Shown: positions 10,114 to 18,274 of the stretch, piece after piece
How the letters are laid out: each line of letters starts with the position of its first letter
Position numbering within the stretch: the first letter of the stretch is position 1
Source of the DNA: Mycolicibacterium austroafricanum
Lineage (GTDB): Bacteria > Actinomycetota > Actinomycetes > Mycobacteriales > Mycobacteriaceae
Reading direction: 5' to 3'
Assembly: GCF_000612725.1 (NCBI RefSeq)
Contig: NZ_HG964457.1
Location: 155,568-219,567 of the forward strand
DNA length: 64,000 nt
Notes under the pieces: model-generated
What the model was told of the DNA's origin: nothing
What the model saw: the letters and a program-made list of their open reading frames with translations, nothing else
Databases searched by the model: none
Made by a program: the position numbers and the translations under genes

Positions 10114-10914
10114 ATGGAGAAACAGATCATCGGGCGAGGCCTGCTGGCCGGCGCCGTCGCAGGCGTGCTCGCTTTCCTGTTCGCCCGGATCTTCGTCGAG
10201 CCCCAGATCCAGCTGGCCATCGGCTACGAAGAGGGCGTCGGCGCCGCACATGAGGCCCTCGAAGCCGCAGCGCACACGGGCCATTCACACAGCCACGGTG
10301 ACGGCGGCGGGTTCACCCGCGGTGTGCAGATGAACATCGGTATGGGCTTGGGCGTGCTGCTGTTCAGCCTGGCCGTCGGTGCGTTGTTCGCCGTCGTGTT
10401 CGCCGTCGCGTACGGCCGGGTCGGAAATGTGTCGGCGCGGCTGCTGTCGCTGTACGTGGCCGGCGGCATGCTGTTGAGCCTCTACGTCGTGCCCACCCTG
10501 AAGTATCCGGCCAGCCCGCCGGCGCTGAGCCTGGACGAGACGATCCGTCAGCGCACGCTGCTCTACCTCGCGATCGTCGTGTTGTCGGCGGCGCTGCTGA
10601 TCGGCGCGGTCTACCTCGGGAGGCGGTGGGCGTCGAAGCTCGGGGCGTGGAACGCCGCCGTGGCGGCCGGTGCCGGCTACGTGGTCGCGATCGCCGTCGT
10701 GATGCTGATCCTGCCGTCGATCAGGGAGACGCCGGGTCCGCTGGTCGACGACGCGGGCACCATCGTCTACGAAGGGTTCCCGGCCGACGTGCTCTACGAG
10801 TTCCGGCTGTACTCCCTGGGCACCCAGGTCGTCATCTACACGACGATCGGTCTGGTGTTCGCGGCGCTGGTGTCTCGGTTGGTCGGCGACCGGAAGCAGT
10901 CCGTAGCACCGTGA
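10114..10914 (+). CDS. cbtA: CbtA family cobalt transporter
   Basis: CbtA is an integral membrane protein predicted to import cobalt for cobalamin synthesis. The 266-residue chain has about five or six membrane helices. A His-rich loop, HTGHSHSHGDGGG, after the first helix is a likely metal-binding segment and is typical of the family. The transport role comes from comparative genomics of riboswitch-linked genes and from the neighbours here. It is followed after six bases by the phosphatase gene, making a three-gene unit behind the riboswitch. Confidence 0.88.
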   Translation: MEKQIIGRGLLAGAVAGVLAFLFARIFVEPQIQLAIGYEEGVGAAHEALEAAAHTGHSHSHGDGGGFTRGVQMNIGMGLGVLLFSLAVGALFAVVFAVAYGRVGNVSARLLSLYVAGGMLLSLYVVPTLKYPASPPALSLDETIRQRTLLYLAIVVLSAALLIGAVYLGRRWASKLGAWNAAVAAGAGYVVAIAVVMLILPSIRETPGPLVDDAGTIVYEGFPADVLYEFRLYSLGTQVVIYTTIGLVFAALVSRLVGDRKQSVAP

Positions 10915-10920
10915 GTCCCG

Positions 10921-11478
10921 GTGAGTGAGGTCGTCCGGCTGACCCTCGTGTCACATGCCATGACCGATGCGATGGCAGCCGGACGATTTCCCACCGACGA
11001 ATCGGTGAATCAGCTCGGGCGCGACCAGATCCACCGGGTGGATCTGGGGCCCGCCGGGCCGGCCTTCTGCGGGCCCGAGGCGCGCACCCAGCAGACGGCG
11101 GCGCTGCTCGGTCTGCGGGCGACGGTCGAATCCGGGCTTGCCGATCTGGACTTTGGGCGCTGGCGCGGTGACGTTCTCGGAAGGGTCCCGCCCGACGAGA
11201 TGACCATCTGGCTCACCGATCCCACCCGCGCGCCGCACGGCGGCGAATCGGTGGTCGAGCTGATCGCCCGGGTGGGCCGGTGGATGGATTCGCTGACCAC
11301 TGGACGCACTGAGCGCACCCGCGTGGTCGCCGTCACCCACCCCGCGGTGATCCGGGCGGCGATCCTGGTGGCGCTCGATGCGCCGCCGAAGTCGTTCTGG
11401 CGCATCGATATTGCGCCTGTCAGCCGCACGGTGATGCACTTCCGCGGCCATGCGTGGACCCTGCGCTCGGCGCCTTAG
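10921..11478 (+). CDS. Histidine phosphatase family protein with atypical active-site motif
   Basis: This 185-residue protein has the phosphoglycerate-mutase/histidine-phosphatase layout. The usual N-terminal RHG motif is replaced by SHA (LVSHAMTDA): the catalytic His stays but the phosphate-binding Arg is Ser. Other elements remain: EARTQQTAALL, the acidic region around DLDFGRWRG, HGGESVVEL and the second His in VTHPAVIRA. It begins six bases after cbtA, so it is likely read from the cobalamin riboswitch. That suggests a link to cobalamin, where alpha-ribazole phosphatase (CobC) belongs to this superfamily, but the Arg loss makes normal catalysis uncertain. The GTG start follows the cbtA stop. 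Confidence 0.75.
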   Translation: MSEVVRLTLVSHAMTDAMAAGRFPTDESVNQLGRDQIHRVDLGPAGPAFCGPEARTQQTAALLGLRATVESGLADLDFGRWRGDVLGRVPPDEMTIWLTDPTRAPHGGESVVELIARVGRWMDSLTTGRTERTRVVAVTHPAVIRAAILVALDAPPKSFWRIDIAPVSRTVMHFRGHAWTLRSAP

Positions 11479-12879
11479 TCAGCCATTGGGAACGAGGTCG
11501 AAGGTCTGCCGGGCGATCGACATCAGCCATGCCGCGGCGGTCTGACTGCGGAACTCCGGCCAGTTCGACTGCAGGCTCACCACCCAGGGCTGCCCGGACG
11601 CGTCGACGGCGTACCAGCTGAACGTCAGGTCGCCGGGCAGGTTGCCCGCCTTGGCGCCGATGTAGGGCCACTCGTCGCGGTCGAGGTCGATCCCGGGAAC
11701 CGCGGACAGGATGTCCCTGACCGGTGCGGCCTCGCCCACCGCGCCCTTCTGCAGCGCGGCGTGCAGCCGACAGATGTCGGCGGCGCTGCCGTACCACTCC
11801 GCACCGATGTCGGACGCCGGCAGGTGGGTGCGCTTCGGATCCGGTTCATAGGGACGCGAATTCGTCTGCTGAAGTAGCTGGGCGCGTCCCTCCCGGGTGG
11901 CCCGCTTCCACTGCTCACGGAGGTCGGGTGTGCCCCAGCCGACCGAGAACAACTCGTGCATCGTGGGGAACGGCGTCATGCTCGCGGGGTCGTGATGTCC
12001 GGCGGCGACCAGAGCCCGTTCGATGGCGCCGGGCCCCAGCCGTTCGATAAGCAGATCGGTGGCCATGTTGTCGCTCGCCGAGATCATCTGCTGGGCGGCC
12101 TCGCGCACGGACACCGTGGCGCCGGGCTCGAGCTCGTCGAACGCCGAGGAGCCGACCGCCTTGGCCCCTTCGGTGATCGTCAGCGCATCGGTCCACTCGA
12201 GCGTGTCGGCCTTGACCGCTTCGGCGACGGCGAACAGCACGTAGAGCTTGAAGATGGACGCCAACGGCAACGACGTGTCGGTGTTGGTGCCTGCCACCTT
12301 CACGCACTGCCCGTCGGTCACCTTGGCCACCTGGTAGGAGTAGCGCGCCCCGGACTTGGTCAGCTGCTCGTCGATGTCGGACCACGTGGCGATCTTCGGG
12401 GGGACCAGCTGCACCTGGAACCGGTCGACCATGCCCGCCTCGTCGGTACGCAGCTCGATCGTCTGCGCGACCCCGTAGGAGGTCAGGACGTCGAGCTTCG
12501 CGTGCCCGGCGCCGACGTCGACGTTGGTGACGGTGAACGGCCTGTCCCACCAGATTCTGTCGAGCGTGACGCCGACGTGCTCGACGGCCTCGGGCGCCGC
12601 GAGTGTGCGCACGCCGACCTCGCCGATGGGCCAGTCGCTGTTGAGCATGTCCATGGTCTGCTTGGCGCGCAGACCCTGCGGCGTGTTGATCTGGATGGGT
12701 GCGCCGTACGCGGCGTCCGCCGGCGCCGGACGCGTGGCGGCGCACCCGCAGGCCAGGGACGCGACGCAGACGAGTGCGACCGCAGCGGTGGTCGCTCTGC
12801 GCCGGGCCCGGCCTGCGTAACGCCTAGGTGTCAGTCCCCGCAACGTCGAGTACAACCTCGAACTCGAGAAGCGACGCAC
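11479..12879 (-). CDS. lpqF: LpqF-like serine hydrolase (beta-lactamase-fold exported protein)
   Basis: This protein (466 residues from the GTG at 12879) corresponds to Rv3593 LpqF, next to mhuD as in M. tuberculosis. It has an N-terminal hydrophobic export segment ending in SLACGCAATRP, a possible but imperfect lipobox. A class A beta-lactamase/transpeptidase-like domain carries SIFK (residues 208-211, SxxK), SDN (269-271) and KAG in place of KTG. The substrate is unknown. The GTG start overlaps mhuD by 56 bases; TTG codons just downstream would shorten the overlap, so the start is uncertain. It meets the phosphatase gene tail to tail without a gap. Confidence 0.8.
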   Translation of the reverse strand: MRRFSSSRLYSTLRGLTPRRYAGRARRRATTAAVALVCVASLACGCAATRPAPADAAYGAPIQINTPQGLRAKQTMDMLNSDWPIGEVGVRTLAAPEAVEHVGVTLDRIWWDRPFTVTNVDVGAGHAKLDVLTSYGVAQTIELRTDEAGMVDRFQVQLVPPKIATWSDIDEQLTKSGARYSYQVAKVTDGQCVKVAGTNTDTSLPLASIFKLYVLFAVAEAVKADTLEWTDALTITEGAKAVGSSAFDELEPGATVSVREAAQQMISASDNMATDLLIERLGPGAIERALVAAGHHDPASMTPFPTMHELFSVGWGTPDLREQWKRATREGRAQLLQQTNSRPYEPDPKRTHLPASDIGAEWYGSAADICRLHAALQKGAVGEAAPVRDILSAVPGIDLDRDEWPYIGAKAGNLPGDLTFSWYAVDASGQPWVVSLQSNWPEFRSQTAAAWLMSIARQTFDLVPNG

Positions 12880-13147
12880 CTGTGGCCACCGGGTTGGCGC
12901 GCTCGCCTGCGTGTGCCTCGACGGCCGGACCGGTCGCCCAGGCTTGGAAGGCCTCTTCGGAATCCCACTGCGTCACGACGAAGTAGCGGTTGTCGCCCTT
13001 CACCGGACGCAGCAGCTGGAAGCCGAGGAAGCCCGGCTGGTTGTCGACGGCGTGCGCGCGGTGGGCGAACCGCTTCTCCAGCTCCGGACCGGCGTCCGGC
13101 GGAACCTCGATTGCGTTGATCTTCACCACAGGCGTCTTGGTGGACAT
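12824..13147 (-). CDS. mhuD: Mycobacterial heme-degrading monooxygenase MhuD
   Basis: MhuD (Rv3592) cleaves heme to iron and mycobilin without releasing CO. The 107-residue chain begins MSTKTPVVKINAIEVP, with the conserved Asn at residue 11. It contains FGFQLLRP-type core sequence (FLGFQLLRPVKG) and the heme-ligating His in VEAHAGERANPVATGAS. The ATG at 13147 gives the family length; the frame is open far upstream but without homology there. It diverges from the hydrolase gene with 39 bases between starts. Its 3' end overlaps the proposed lpqF start. Confidence 0.95.
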   Translation of the reverse strand: MSTKTPVVKINAIEVPPDAGPELEKRFAHRAHAVDNQPGFLGFQLLRPVKGDNRYFVVTQWDSEEAFQAWATGPAVEAHAGERANPVATGASLLEFEVVLDVAGTDT

Positions 13148-13186
13148 GATCATCAGGCTACCGCGCCCGATCGGCATGATGACCTG

Positions 13187-13951
13187 ATGGATCTGCTGAC
13201 GTTCCGCGGTGGCGAGGGTCGGCCGCTGGTTCTCGTGCACGGCTTGATGGGCAGGGGGACCACCTGGCCGCGGCAGCTGCCGTGGCTGACGCGGCTGGGA
13301 CGGGTCTTCACCTACGACGCGCCGTGGCACCGCGGCCGCGACGTCGCCGACGCGCACCCGATCGGCACCGAGCGCTTCGTCGCCGATCTCGGCGACGCCG
13401 TGCAGCAGCTCGGGGAGCCGGCGTTGATGGTGGGCCATTCGATGGGCGCGCTGCATTCGTGGTGCCTGGCGGCGGCGCGCCCGGAACTGGTGGCCGGGGT
13501 GGTCGTCGAGGACATGGCGCCGGACTTCCGGGGCCGGACCACGGGTCCGTGGGAGCCGTGGGTGCACGCGCTGCCCTTCGAGTTCGCCACCGCGGATGAG
13601 GTGTATGCCGAATTCGGGCCGGTGGCCGGTCAGTACTTTCTCGAGGCTTTCGATCGCACGGAGACGGGCTGGCGCCTGCACGGCCTGCCCGAGAAGTGGA
13701 TCGAGATCGCCGCGGAGTGGGGGACGCGGGACTACTGGGAGCAGTGGCGGGCGGTGTCGGTGCCGACGCTTCTGCTGGAGGCCGGCGCCTCGGTCACTCC
13801 GCCGGGTCAGATGCGTGCCATGGCCGAGATGGCCCACCGGGCGACGTATCTGCACGTGCCCGGCGCTGGCCATCTCATCCATGACGACGCTCCCGGGAAA
13901 TACCGGGATGCCGTGGAGGCGTTTCTAACGTCGTTCACCCGAGACGCCTGA
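13187..13951 (+). CDS. Alpha/beta hydrolase (Rv3591c type)
   Basis: This 254-residue alpha/beta hydrolase has an oxyanion segment LVLVHGLMGRG, the nucleophile elbow GHSMGA and the terminal catalytic His in VPGAGHLIHDD. The substrate is unknown. The ATG at 13187 is the only start giving the family N-terminus (MDLLTFRGGEGRPL); the frame runs on upstream through mhuD as antisense. It is divergent from mhuD, an arrangement kept in M. tuberculosis, which may indicate shared control. Its 3' end overlaps the next gene by 27 bases, tail to tail. Confidence 0.85.
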   Translation: MDLLTFRGGEGRPLVLVHGLMGRGTTWPRQLPWLTRLGRVFTYDAPWHRGRDVADAHPIGTERFVADLGDAVQQLGEPALMVGHSMGALHSWCLAAARPELVAGVVVEDMAPDFRGRTTGPWEPWVHALPFEFATADEVYAEFGPVAGQYFLEAFDRTETGWRLHGLPEKWIEIAAEWGTRDYWEQWRAVSVPTLLLEAGASVTPPGQMRAMAEMAHRATYLHVPGAGHLIHDDAPGKYRDAVEAFLTSFTRDA

Positions 13952-14176
13952 GGCGGGCCAGCTCGGCTGCTGTTCAAACCGGGTGCGGATGGCGTCGGTG
14001 TCGTGCTGCATGCGAGACCAGTCGCGGTCGTCGGACAACCGGCCGGTCAGCGGGGCCGCCCACCGGAATTGGTCGAGATGGACGCGCAGCGCGCCGGCGC
14101 GGTTGGCGGCCCAGCACAGCAGCCCGGCCAGGGCGAACGGGGCGAGAAGGATGAGGAAGGCCAATGCAGTGCTCAT
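13925..14176 (-). CDS. Small membrane protein of unknown function
   Basis: This 83-residue protein starts MSTALAFLILLAPFALAGLLCWAA, one N-terminal membrane helix with no lipobox. A soluble part follows (LDQFRWAAPLTGRLSDDRDWSRMQHD...TRFEQQPSW). I do not recognise the family. The ATG at 14176 is preferred to the TTG at 14200, which would add eight polar residues. It diverges from the GlxA-type regulator and overlaps the hydrolase gene at its 3' end. The coding potential (hydrophobic helix, intact frame) looks real, but no function can be given. Confidence 0.6.
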   Translation of the reverse strand: MSTALAFLILLAPFALAGLLCWAANRAGALRVHLDQFRWAAPLTGRLSDDRDWSRMQHDTDAIRTRFEQQPSWPASGVSGERR

Positions 14177-14248
14177 GGCAGCAATAGTGCGTTCAGGCAA
14201 TATCCCGCCAACAGTGGCAGGAGCGACATCTGTCGATAAGATACTGCC

Positions 14249-15226
14249 ATGGCGATAAGAAGCGTGTCGGCGCTGGTGCTCGACAACCTCGCGATGTTCG
14301 AGTTCGGGGTCATCTGCGAGGTGTTCGGCATCGACCGCTCGGCCGACGGCGTGCCCAACTTCGACTTCAAGGTGTGCGGGCCCGAAGCCGGCAGCCCGCT
14401 ACGGACGTCCGTGGGGGCGACGATCATCCCCGACCACGGGTTGGACCACCTGGTCGGAGCGGATCTGGTGGCCATCCCGGCGATCGGCGGCTCCGACTAT
14501 CTGCCCGAGGCGCTCGACGCCGTCCGCCGCGCAGCCGAATCCGGCTCGATCATCCTGACCGTGTGCTCGGGGGCGTTCGTCGCAGGCGCTGCCGGGTTGC
14601 TCGACGGGCGACCGTGCACCACGCACTGGATGCATGCCGACGAGCTGGCCCGTATGTATCCGACCGCGAAGGTCGACCGCAACGTGCTGTTCGTCGACGA
14701 CGGCAACCTGATCACCAGCGCGGGCACCGCGGCGGGCATCGACGCCTGCCTGCACCTGGTGCGCCGTGAGCTCGGTAGCGAGGTGACCAACAAGATCGCC
14801 AGGCGGATGGTGGTGCCGCCGCAGCGCGACGGCGGCCAGCGGCAGTACATCGACCAGCCGATCCCGGTGAAGTGTTCGGAGCGGTTCGCGCCGCACCTGG
14901 ACTGGATCCTGGCCAACCTGGACAAACCGCACACCGTCACGACGCTGGCGCGCCGCGCGCACATGTCCGGCCGCACCTTCGCCCGCCGCTTCGTCGAGGA
15001 GACCGGTCGCACGCCGATGCAGTGGGTCACCGACCAGCGGGTGCTGTTCGCGCGCCGGATGCTCGAAGAGACGAACCTGGACATCGACCGCATCGCCGAG
15101 CAGTCCGGCTTCGGCACCGCGACGCTGCTGCGGCATCATTTCCGCCGCATCATCGGCGTCACCCCGTCGGACTACCGCAGGCGGTTCAACTCCACGGCGT
15201 CCGAGGACGTCGCGGTCATCGCGTAG
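14249..15226 (+). CDS. GlxA family transcriptional regulator (DJ-1/PfpI domain plus AraC HTH)
   Basis: This 325-residue regulator has an N-terminal DJ-1/PfpI-like domain (about residues 1-180) with the nucleophile-elbow sequence LTVCSGAFV. The C-terminal AraC/XylS double helix-turn-helix (about 215-315) ends with IAEQSGFGTATLLRHHFRRIIGVTPSDYRR. The family usually senses amine or amino-acid-derived ligands, but the ligand is not evident. The upstream spacer has a TGGCAG...CTGCCA inverted repeat (14214-14247) right before the ATG and TAAGAT-like -10 bases, so the mRNA may be leaderless and autoregulated. The adjacent ECF41 operon is a possible but unproven target. Confidence 0.85.
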   Translation: MAIRSVSALVLDNLAMFEFGVICEVFGIDRSADGVPNFDFKVCGPEAGSPLRTSVGATIIPDHGLDHLVGADLVAIPAIGGSDYLPEALDAVRRAAESGSIILTVCSGAFVAGAAGLLDGRPCTTHWMHADELARMYPTAKVDRNVLFVDDGNLITSAGTAAGIDACLHLVRRELGSEVTNKIARRMVVPPQRDGGQRQYIDQPIPVKCSERFAPHLDWILANLDKPHTVTTLARRAHMSGRTFARRFVEETGRTPMQWVTDQRVLFARRMLEETNLDIDRIAEQSGFGTATLLRHHFRRIIGVTPSDYRRRFNSTASEDVAVIA

Positions 15227-15251
15227 AGGTGGCGTGACGCAGGTCACTTTC

Positions 15252-15278
15252 TGTCACGTGGCGGCACCGGGCGGTGTC
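15252..15278 (+). promoter_or_regulatory. Predicted ECF41-type promoter
   Basis: TGTCAC (15252-15257) is followed 16 bases later by GTGTC (15274-15278), ahead of the oxidoreductase ATG at 15287. ECF41 sigma factors typically recognise TGTCACA in the -35 and CGTC in the -10 region and control their own operons. The -10 match is approximate. Confidence 0.45.
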
Positions 15279-15286
15279 TAGAGGGC

Positions 15287-16474
15287 ATGACTGATCACAA
15301 TGCACCCACGAAGGTCGTCGTCATCGGCGGCGGCTACTCCGGAACGCTGGCGGCGAACCACCTGCGGCTGCGCTCCGATGTCGACATCACGCTGGTCAAC
15401 CCTCGGCCCAAGTTCGTCGAACGCATCCGGCTGCATCAGTTGGCGGCCGCAGGCCGCGACGCGACCGTCGACTACGGCACGCTGCTCGGCGAGGGCGTCC
15501 GGCTCGTCGTCGACAGCGCGTCCCGCATCGACACCGCCGCCCGTAAGGTGCGGCTCGCGTCGGGCCGTCAGCTGGACTACGACTACGTCGTCTACGCCGT
15601 CGGCAGCACCGGCGCGCCGCCGGCGGGAGTGCCCGGGGCGGTCGAATTCGCCTATCCGGTAGCCGAACTCGAACAGGCCGACCGGCTGCGCGCCGCGCTC
15701 GACGACCTGCATCCCGCGGCGCCGGTCACCGTGGTGGGCGCCGGGCTGACCGGCACCGAAACCGCCGCCGAGCTCGCCGAGGCCGGCCGCAACGTGACGC
15801 TGGTGTGCGGCGGCGGGCTGCTCCCGACGTTCTCCGCAGCGGGTCGCAGGTCGGCCGCCAGGTGGCTGCGGCGGCACGGGGTCGCCGTACTCGAGTCCGA
15901 CACAGTCGCCGAGGTTCGTGCCGGCGCGGTGGTGTTCGCAGACGGAGCGGTGCGCCCGAGCGCATTGACCGTCTGGACCACCGGGTTCGGTGTGCCAGAC
16001 CTCGCTGCCGTCAGCGGGCTGGCCACCGACGACATCGGGAGGCTGCTCACCGACGAGACCCTGACCAGCGTCGACGACCCGCGAATCGTGGCGGCTGGTG
16101 ACTGTGCGGCGCCGTCGGGCGCGCCGCTGAGGATGTGCTGCGCATCGGCCTCGCAGCTCGGCCCACAGGCGGCCAACACCGTGTTGAGCCGGATCGCCGG
16201 CGAGCAACCCTCGGATTTCGACTACGCGTTCGCGGGGTCGTGCGTCAGCCTGGGCCGGCGGACCGGGATCCTGCAGTTCGCCCGCAAGGACGACTCTCCG
16301 GTGTCGGTCTACATCGGCGGGCGGGTTGGGGGCTCGCTCAAGGAGGCGATCTGCAAGGGCACGCTGTGGGGGCTGCGCCGCGGGGCCCGCAAACCTGGTT
16401 CGGCAATCTGGTTCAAGGGCGGGCCACGCCCAGGGCAGCCGGCGGTGCGTCCGAGGGCGGTCACGCAGTCGTGA
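15287..16474 (+). CDS. FAD-dependent NAD(P)H oxidoreductase (NDH-2-like)
   Basis: This 395-residue flavoprotein has an N-terminal FAD-binding motif VVVIGGGYSGTLAA. A second Rossmann motif for NAD(P)H, TVVGAGLTGTETAAELAEAG, lies near residue 150. A GD box, IVAAGDCAAP, lies near residue 270. It resembles NADH dehydrogenase II and apoptosis-inducing-factor-like proteins but lacks an obvious membrane anchor. Its stop overlaps the sigma-factor start by four bases (GTGA). Oxidoreductases next to ECF41 sigma factors are usually the regulated output of the pair, so this is probably its target gene. Confidence 0.82.
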   Translation: MTDHNAPTKVVVIGGGYSGTLAANHLRLRSDVDITLVNPRPKFVERIRLHQLAAAGRDATVDYGTLLGEGVRLVVDSASRIDTAARKVRLASGRQLDYDYVVYAVGSTGAPPAGVPGAVEFAYPVAELEQADRLRAALDDLHPAAPVTVVGAGLTGTETAAELAEAGRNVTLVCGGGLLPTFSAAGRRSAARWLRRHGVAVLESDTVAEVRAGAVVFADGAVRPSALTVWTTGFGVPDLAAVSGLATDDIGRLLTDETLTSVDDPRIVAAGDCAAPSGAPLRMCCASASQLGPQAANTVLSRIAGEQPSDFDYAFAGSCVSLGRRTGILQFARKDDSPVSVYIGGRVGGSLKEAICKGTLWGLRRGARKPGSAIWFKGGPRPGQPAVRPRAVTQS

Positions 16475-17373
16475 CGGCCTCAACGGACGAGCACGGTGAG
16501 CGGTTCACCGTCCTGCGGCCGCTGCTGTTCACCATCGCCTACGAAATACTGGGCAGCGCAACTGAATCCGAAGACGTGCTGCAGGACAGCTATCTGCGGT
16601 GGGCCGACGTAGACCTCGCAACCGTGCGCGATACGAAGTCATACCTCGCCCAGCTGGTGACCCGCGAGGCGCTCAACGCGCTGCGTGCCCGGTCGCGTCG
16701 GCGTGAGGAGTATGTCGGTCCCTGGCTGCCGGAGCCGCTGCTGCTCGACGAGCGTGACGCGTCCGCCGACATCGTGCTGGCCGAGTCGGTCTCGATGGCG
16801 ATGTTGGTTCTGCTCGAGACCCTCACGCCCGACGAGAGGGCGGTTTTCGTGCTGCGTGAGGTGTTCGGCTTCGACTACGACGAGATCGCCGGGGCGGTCG
16901 GCCGGTCGACACAGGCGGTCCGCCAGATCGCGCACCGCGCAAAGGAACACGTGCATGCGCGACGCAAGCGGTTCGGTCCCGTGGACTCGCGCAGGACCAC
17001 ACAGATCACCGAGCAGTTCCTGACCGCTGCGGCCACCGGTGACATGGAGGAACTGGTGTCGATGCTGGCACCCGGTGCGACCTGGACCGCAGACCACGGC
17101 GGAAAGGCCACAGCCGTCCGCAGGCCCGTGGCCGGGGCGCGCAAGGTGGCGGCAATCATGGCCCGGGTTTTCCAGGTGGTCAGGAAGACGCCACAGATGC
17201 GGCTCGAGACAGCGGTGTACAACAGCGCGCCCGCGGTGGTCGTCTACACCGAAGACCACCTGGAGGGAGTCCTGCTGTTCGAGGTGGTCGACGACAAGAT
17301 CACCAACCTGTACGCGATGCGGAATCCGGACAAACTGACGGGCATCACCATCCCACGGAAGATCACCCGTTAG
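16471..17373 (+). CDS. ECF41 family RNA polymerase sigma factor (SigJ-like)
   Basis: This 300-residue sigma factor has region 2 (SATESEDVLQDSYLRW), region 4 (FVLREVFGFDYDEIAGAVGRSTQAVRQI) and a C-terminal SnoaL-like extension. The extension carries the ECF41 signature pieces TWTADHGGKA and MRNPDKL. In ECF41 proteins it replaces a separate anti-sigma factor and tunes activity. The GTG at 16471 overlaps the oxidoreductase stop; the open frame further upstream is antisense-like. A matching promoter precedes the operon. M. tuberculosis SigJ is a relative. The ligand or signal is unknown. Confidence 0.9.
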   Translation: MTASTDEHGERFTVLRPLLFTIAYEILGSATESEDVLQDSYLRWADVDLATVRDTKSYLAQLVTREALNALRARSRRREEYVGPWLPEPLLLDERDASADIVLAESVSMAMLVLLETLTPDERAVFVLREVFGFDYDEIAGAVGRSTQAVRQIAHRAKEHVHARRKRFGPVDSRRTTQITEQFLTAAATGDMEELVSMLAPGATWTADHGGKATAVRRPVAGARKVAAIMARVFQVVRKTPQMRLETAVYNSAPAVVVYTEDHLEGVLLFEVVDDKITNLYAMRNPDKLTGITIPRKITR

Positions 17374-18246
17374 TCAGGATCCCGCCTCGCCGCACAGCGC
17401 GAACCGGCCGTCGGCGGTCTGCTCCACCAGCCCGTCGACGAGCAGCGAGTCCAGCGCCCGGTCGCGCTGGGCGGTGTCGGTCGTCCACGCCACGTCGAGC
17501 TCGGCTCGGGTCACCGGAGAATCGCTGCCGCGCAACACATCCAGCAGGCGTCCGCGGGCCTGACGGTCGGTACCCGCGTATTTCTGCGCCCGGCGTGCCG
17601 GGCCGGTGCCTGCCGGGAACCCTCGCGCGCGCCACGCGCACCTCTGCAGCGGGCACACACCGCACCGCGGGGCGCGGGCCGTGCACACCGTCGCGCCGAA
17701 CTCCATGAGCGCCACCGAGAATCGGGGTGCGGTGTCGTCGGCGGGCAGCAGTGTCTCGACGTCACCGAGGTCGCGGGACGACGGGGATCCGGCGTCGGCC
17801 AGGCCGTGGACCGCGCGCGCCACCACCCGACGAACGTTGGTGTCCACCACGGGAACCCGCTGCCGGTAGGCGAAGCACGCGACCGCGCGTGCGGTGTAGG
17901 TCCCGATCCCGGGCAGTGTCAGCAGCGTTTCGACGTCGTCGGGCACCGTGTCGTCGTGGTCGGTCGCGATCACGGTGGCGCACTCGTGCAGCCGCTTGGC
18001 CCGCCGCGGATACCCGAGCTTGCCCCATGCCCGCAGGATGTCGGCCGGGCCGGCGGCCGCCGTCGCCGACGGCGTCGGCCAGCGCGCGATCCAGTCCAGC
18101 CAGATCGGCTCAACACGGGCCACCGGGGTCTGCTGCAGCATGAACTCGCTGACCAGGATTTGCCACGCCGAGACACCCGGCCGGCGCCACGGCAGGTCGC
18201 GTTGGGCGTGCTCGTACCAGTCGAGCAGCGCATCGGGATCGATCAT
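17374..18246 (-). CDS. mutY: A/G-specific adenine glycosylase
   Basis: MutY removes adenine mispaired with 8-oxoguanine. The 290-residue enzyme has the catalytic Glu in SEFMLQQTPV, the helix-hairpin-helix LPGIGTYTARAV, the catalytic Asp in VVDTNVRRV and a Cys cluster (CTARAPRCGVCPLQRC) for the 4Fe-4S centre. The last spacing is four residues, one shorter than in E. coli. The C-terminal domain is short compared with the NUDIX-like domain of E. coli MutY, as in M. tuberculosis Rv3589. The ATG at 18246 gives MIDPDALLDWYEHAQRDLPWR; the ORF upstream is antisense to the carbonic anhydrase gene, with which mutY diverges. Confidence 0.93.
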   Translation of the reverse strand: MIDPDALLDWYEHAQRDLPWRRPGVSAWQILVSEFMLQQTPVARVEPIWLDWIARWPTPSATAAAGPADILRAWGKLGYPRRAKRLHECATVIATDHDDTVPDDVETLLTLPGIGTYTARAVACFAYRQRVPVVDTNVRRVVARAVHGLADAGSPSSRDLGDVETLLPADDTAPRFSVALMEFGATVCTARAPRCGVCPLQRCAWRARGFPAGTGPARRAQKYAGTDRQARGRLLDVLRGSDSPVTRAELDVAWTTDTAQRDRALDSLLVDGLVEQTADGRFALCGEAGS

Positions 18247-18274
18247 CGGCACTGGTTGGGGCAGAATGACGACC

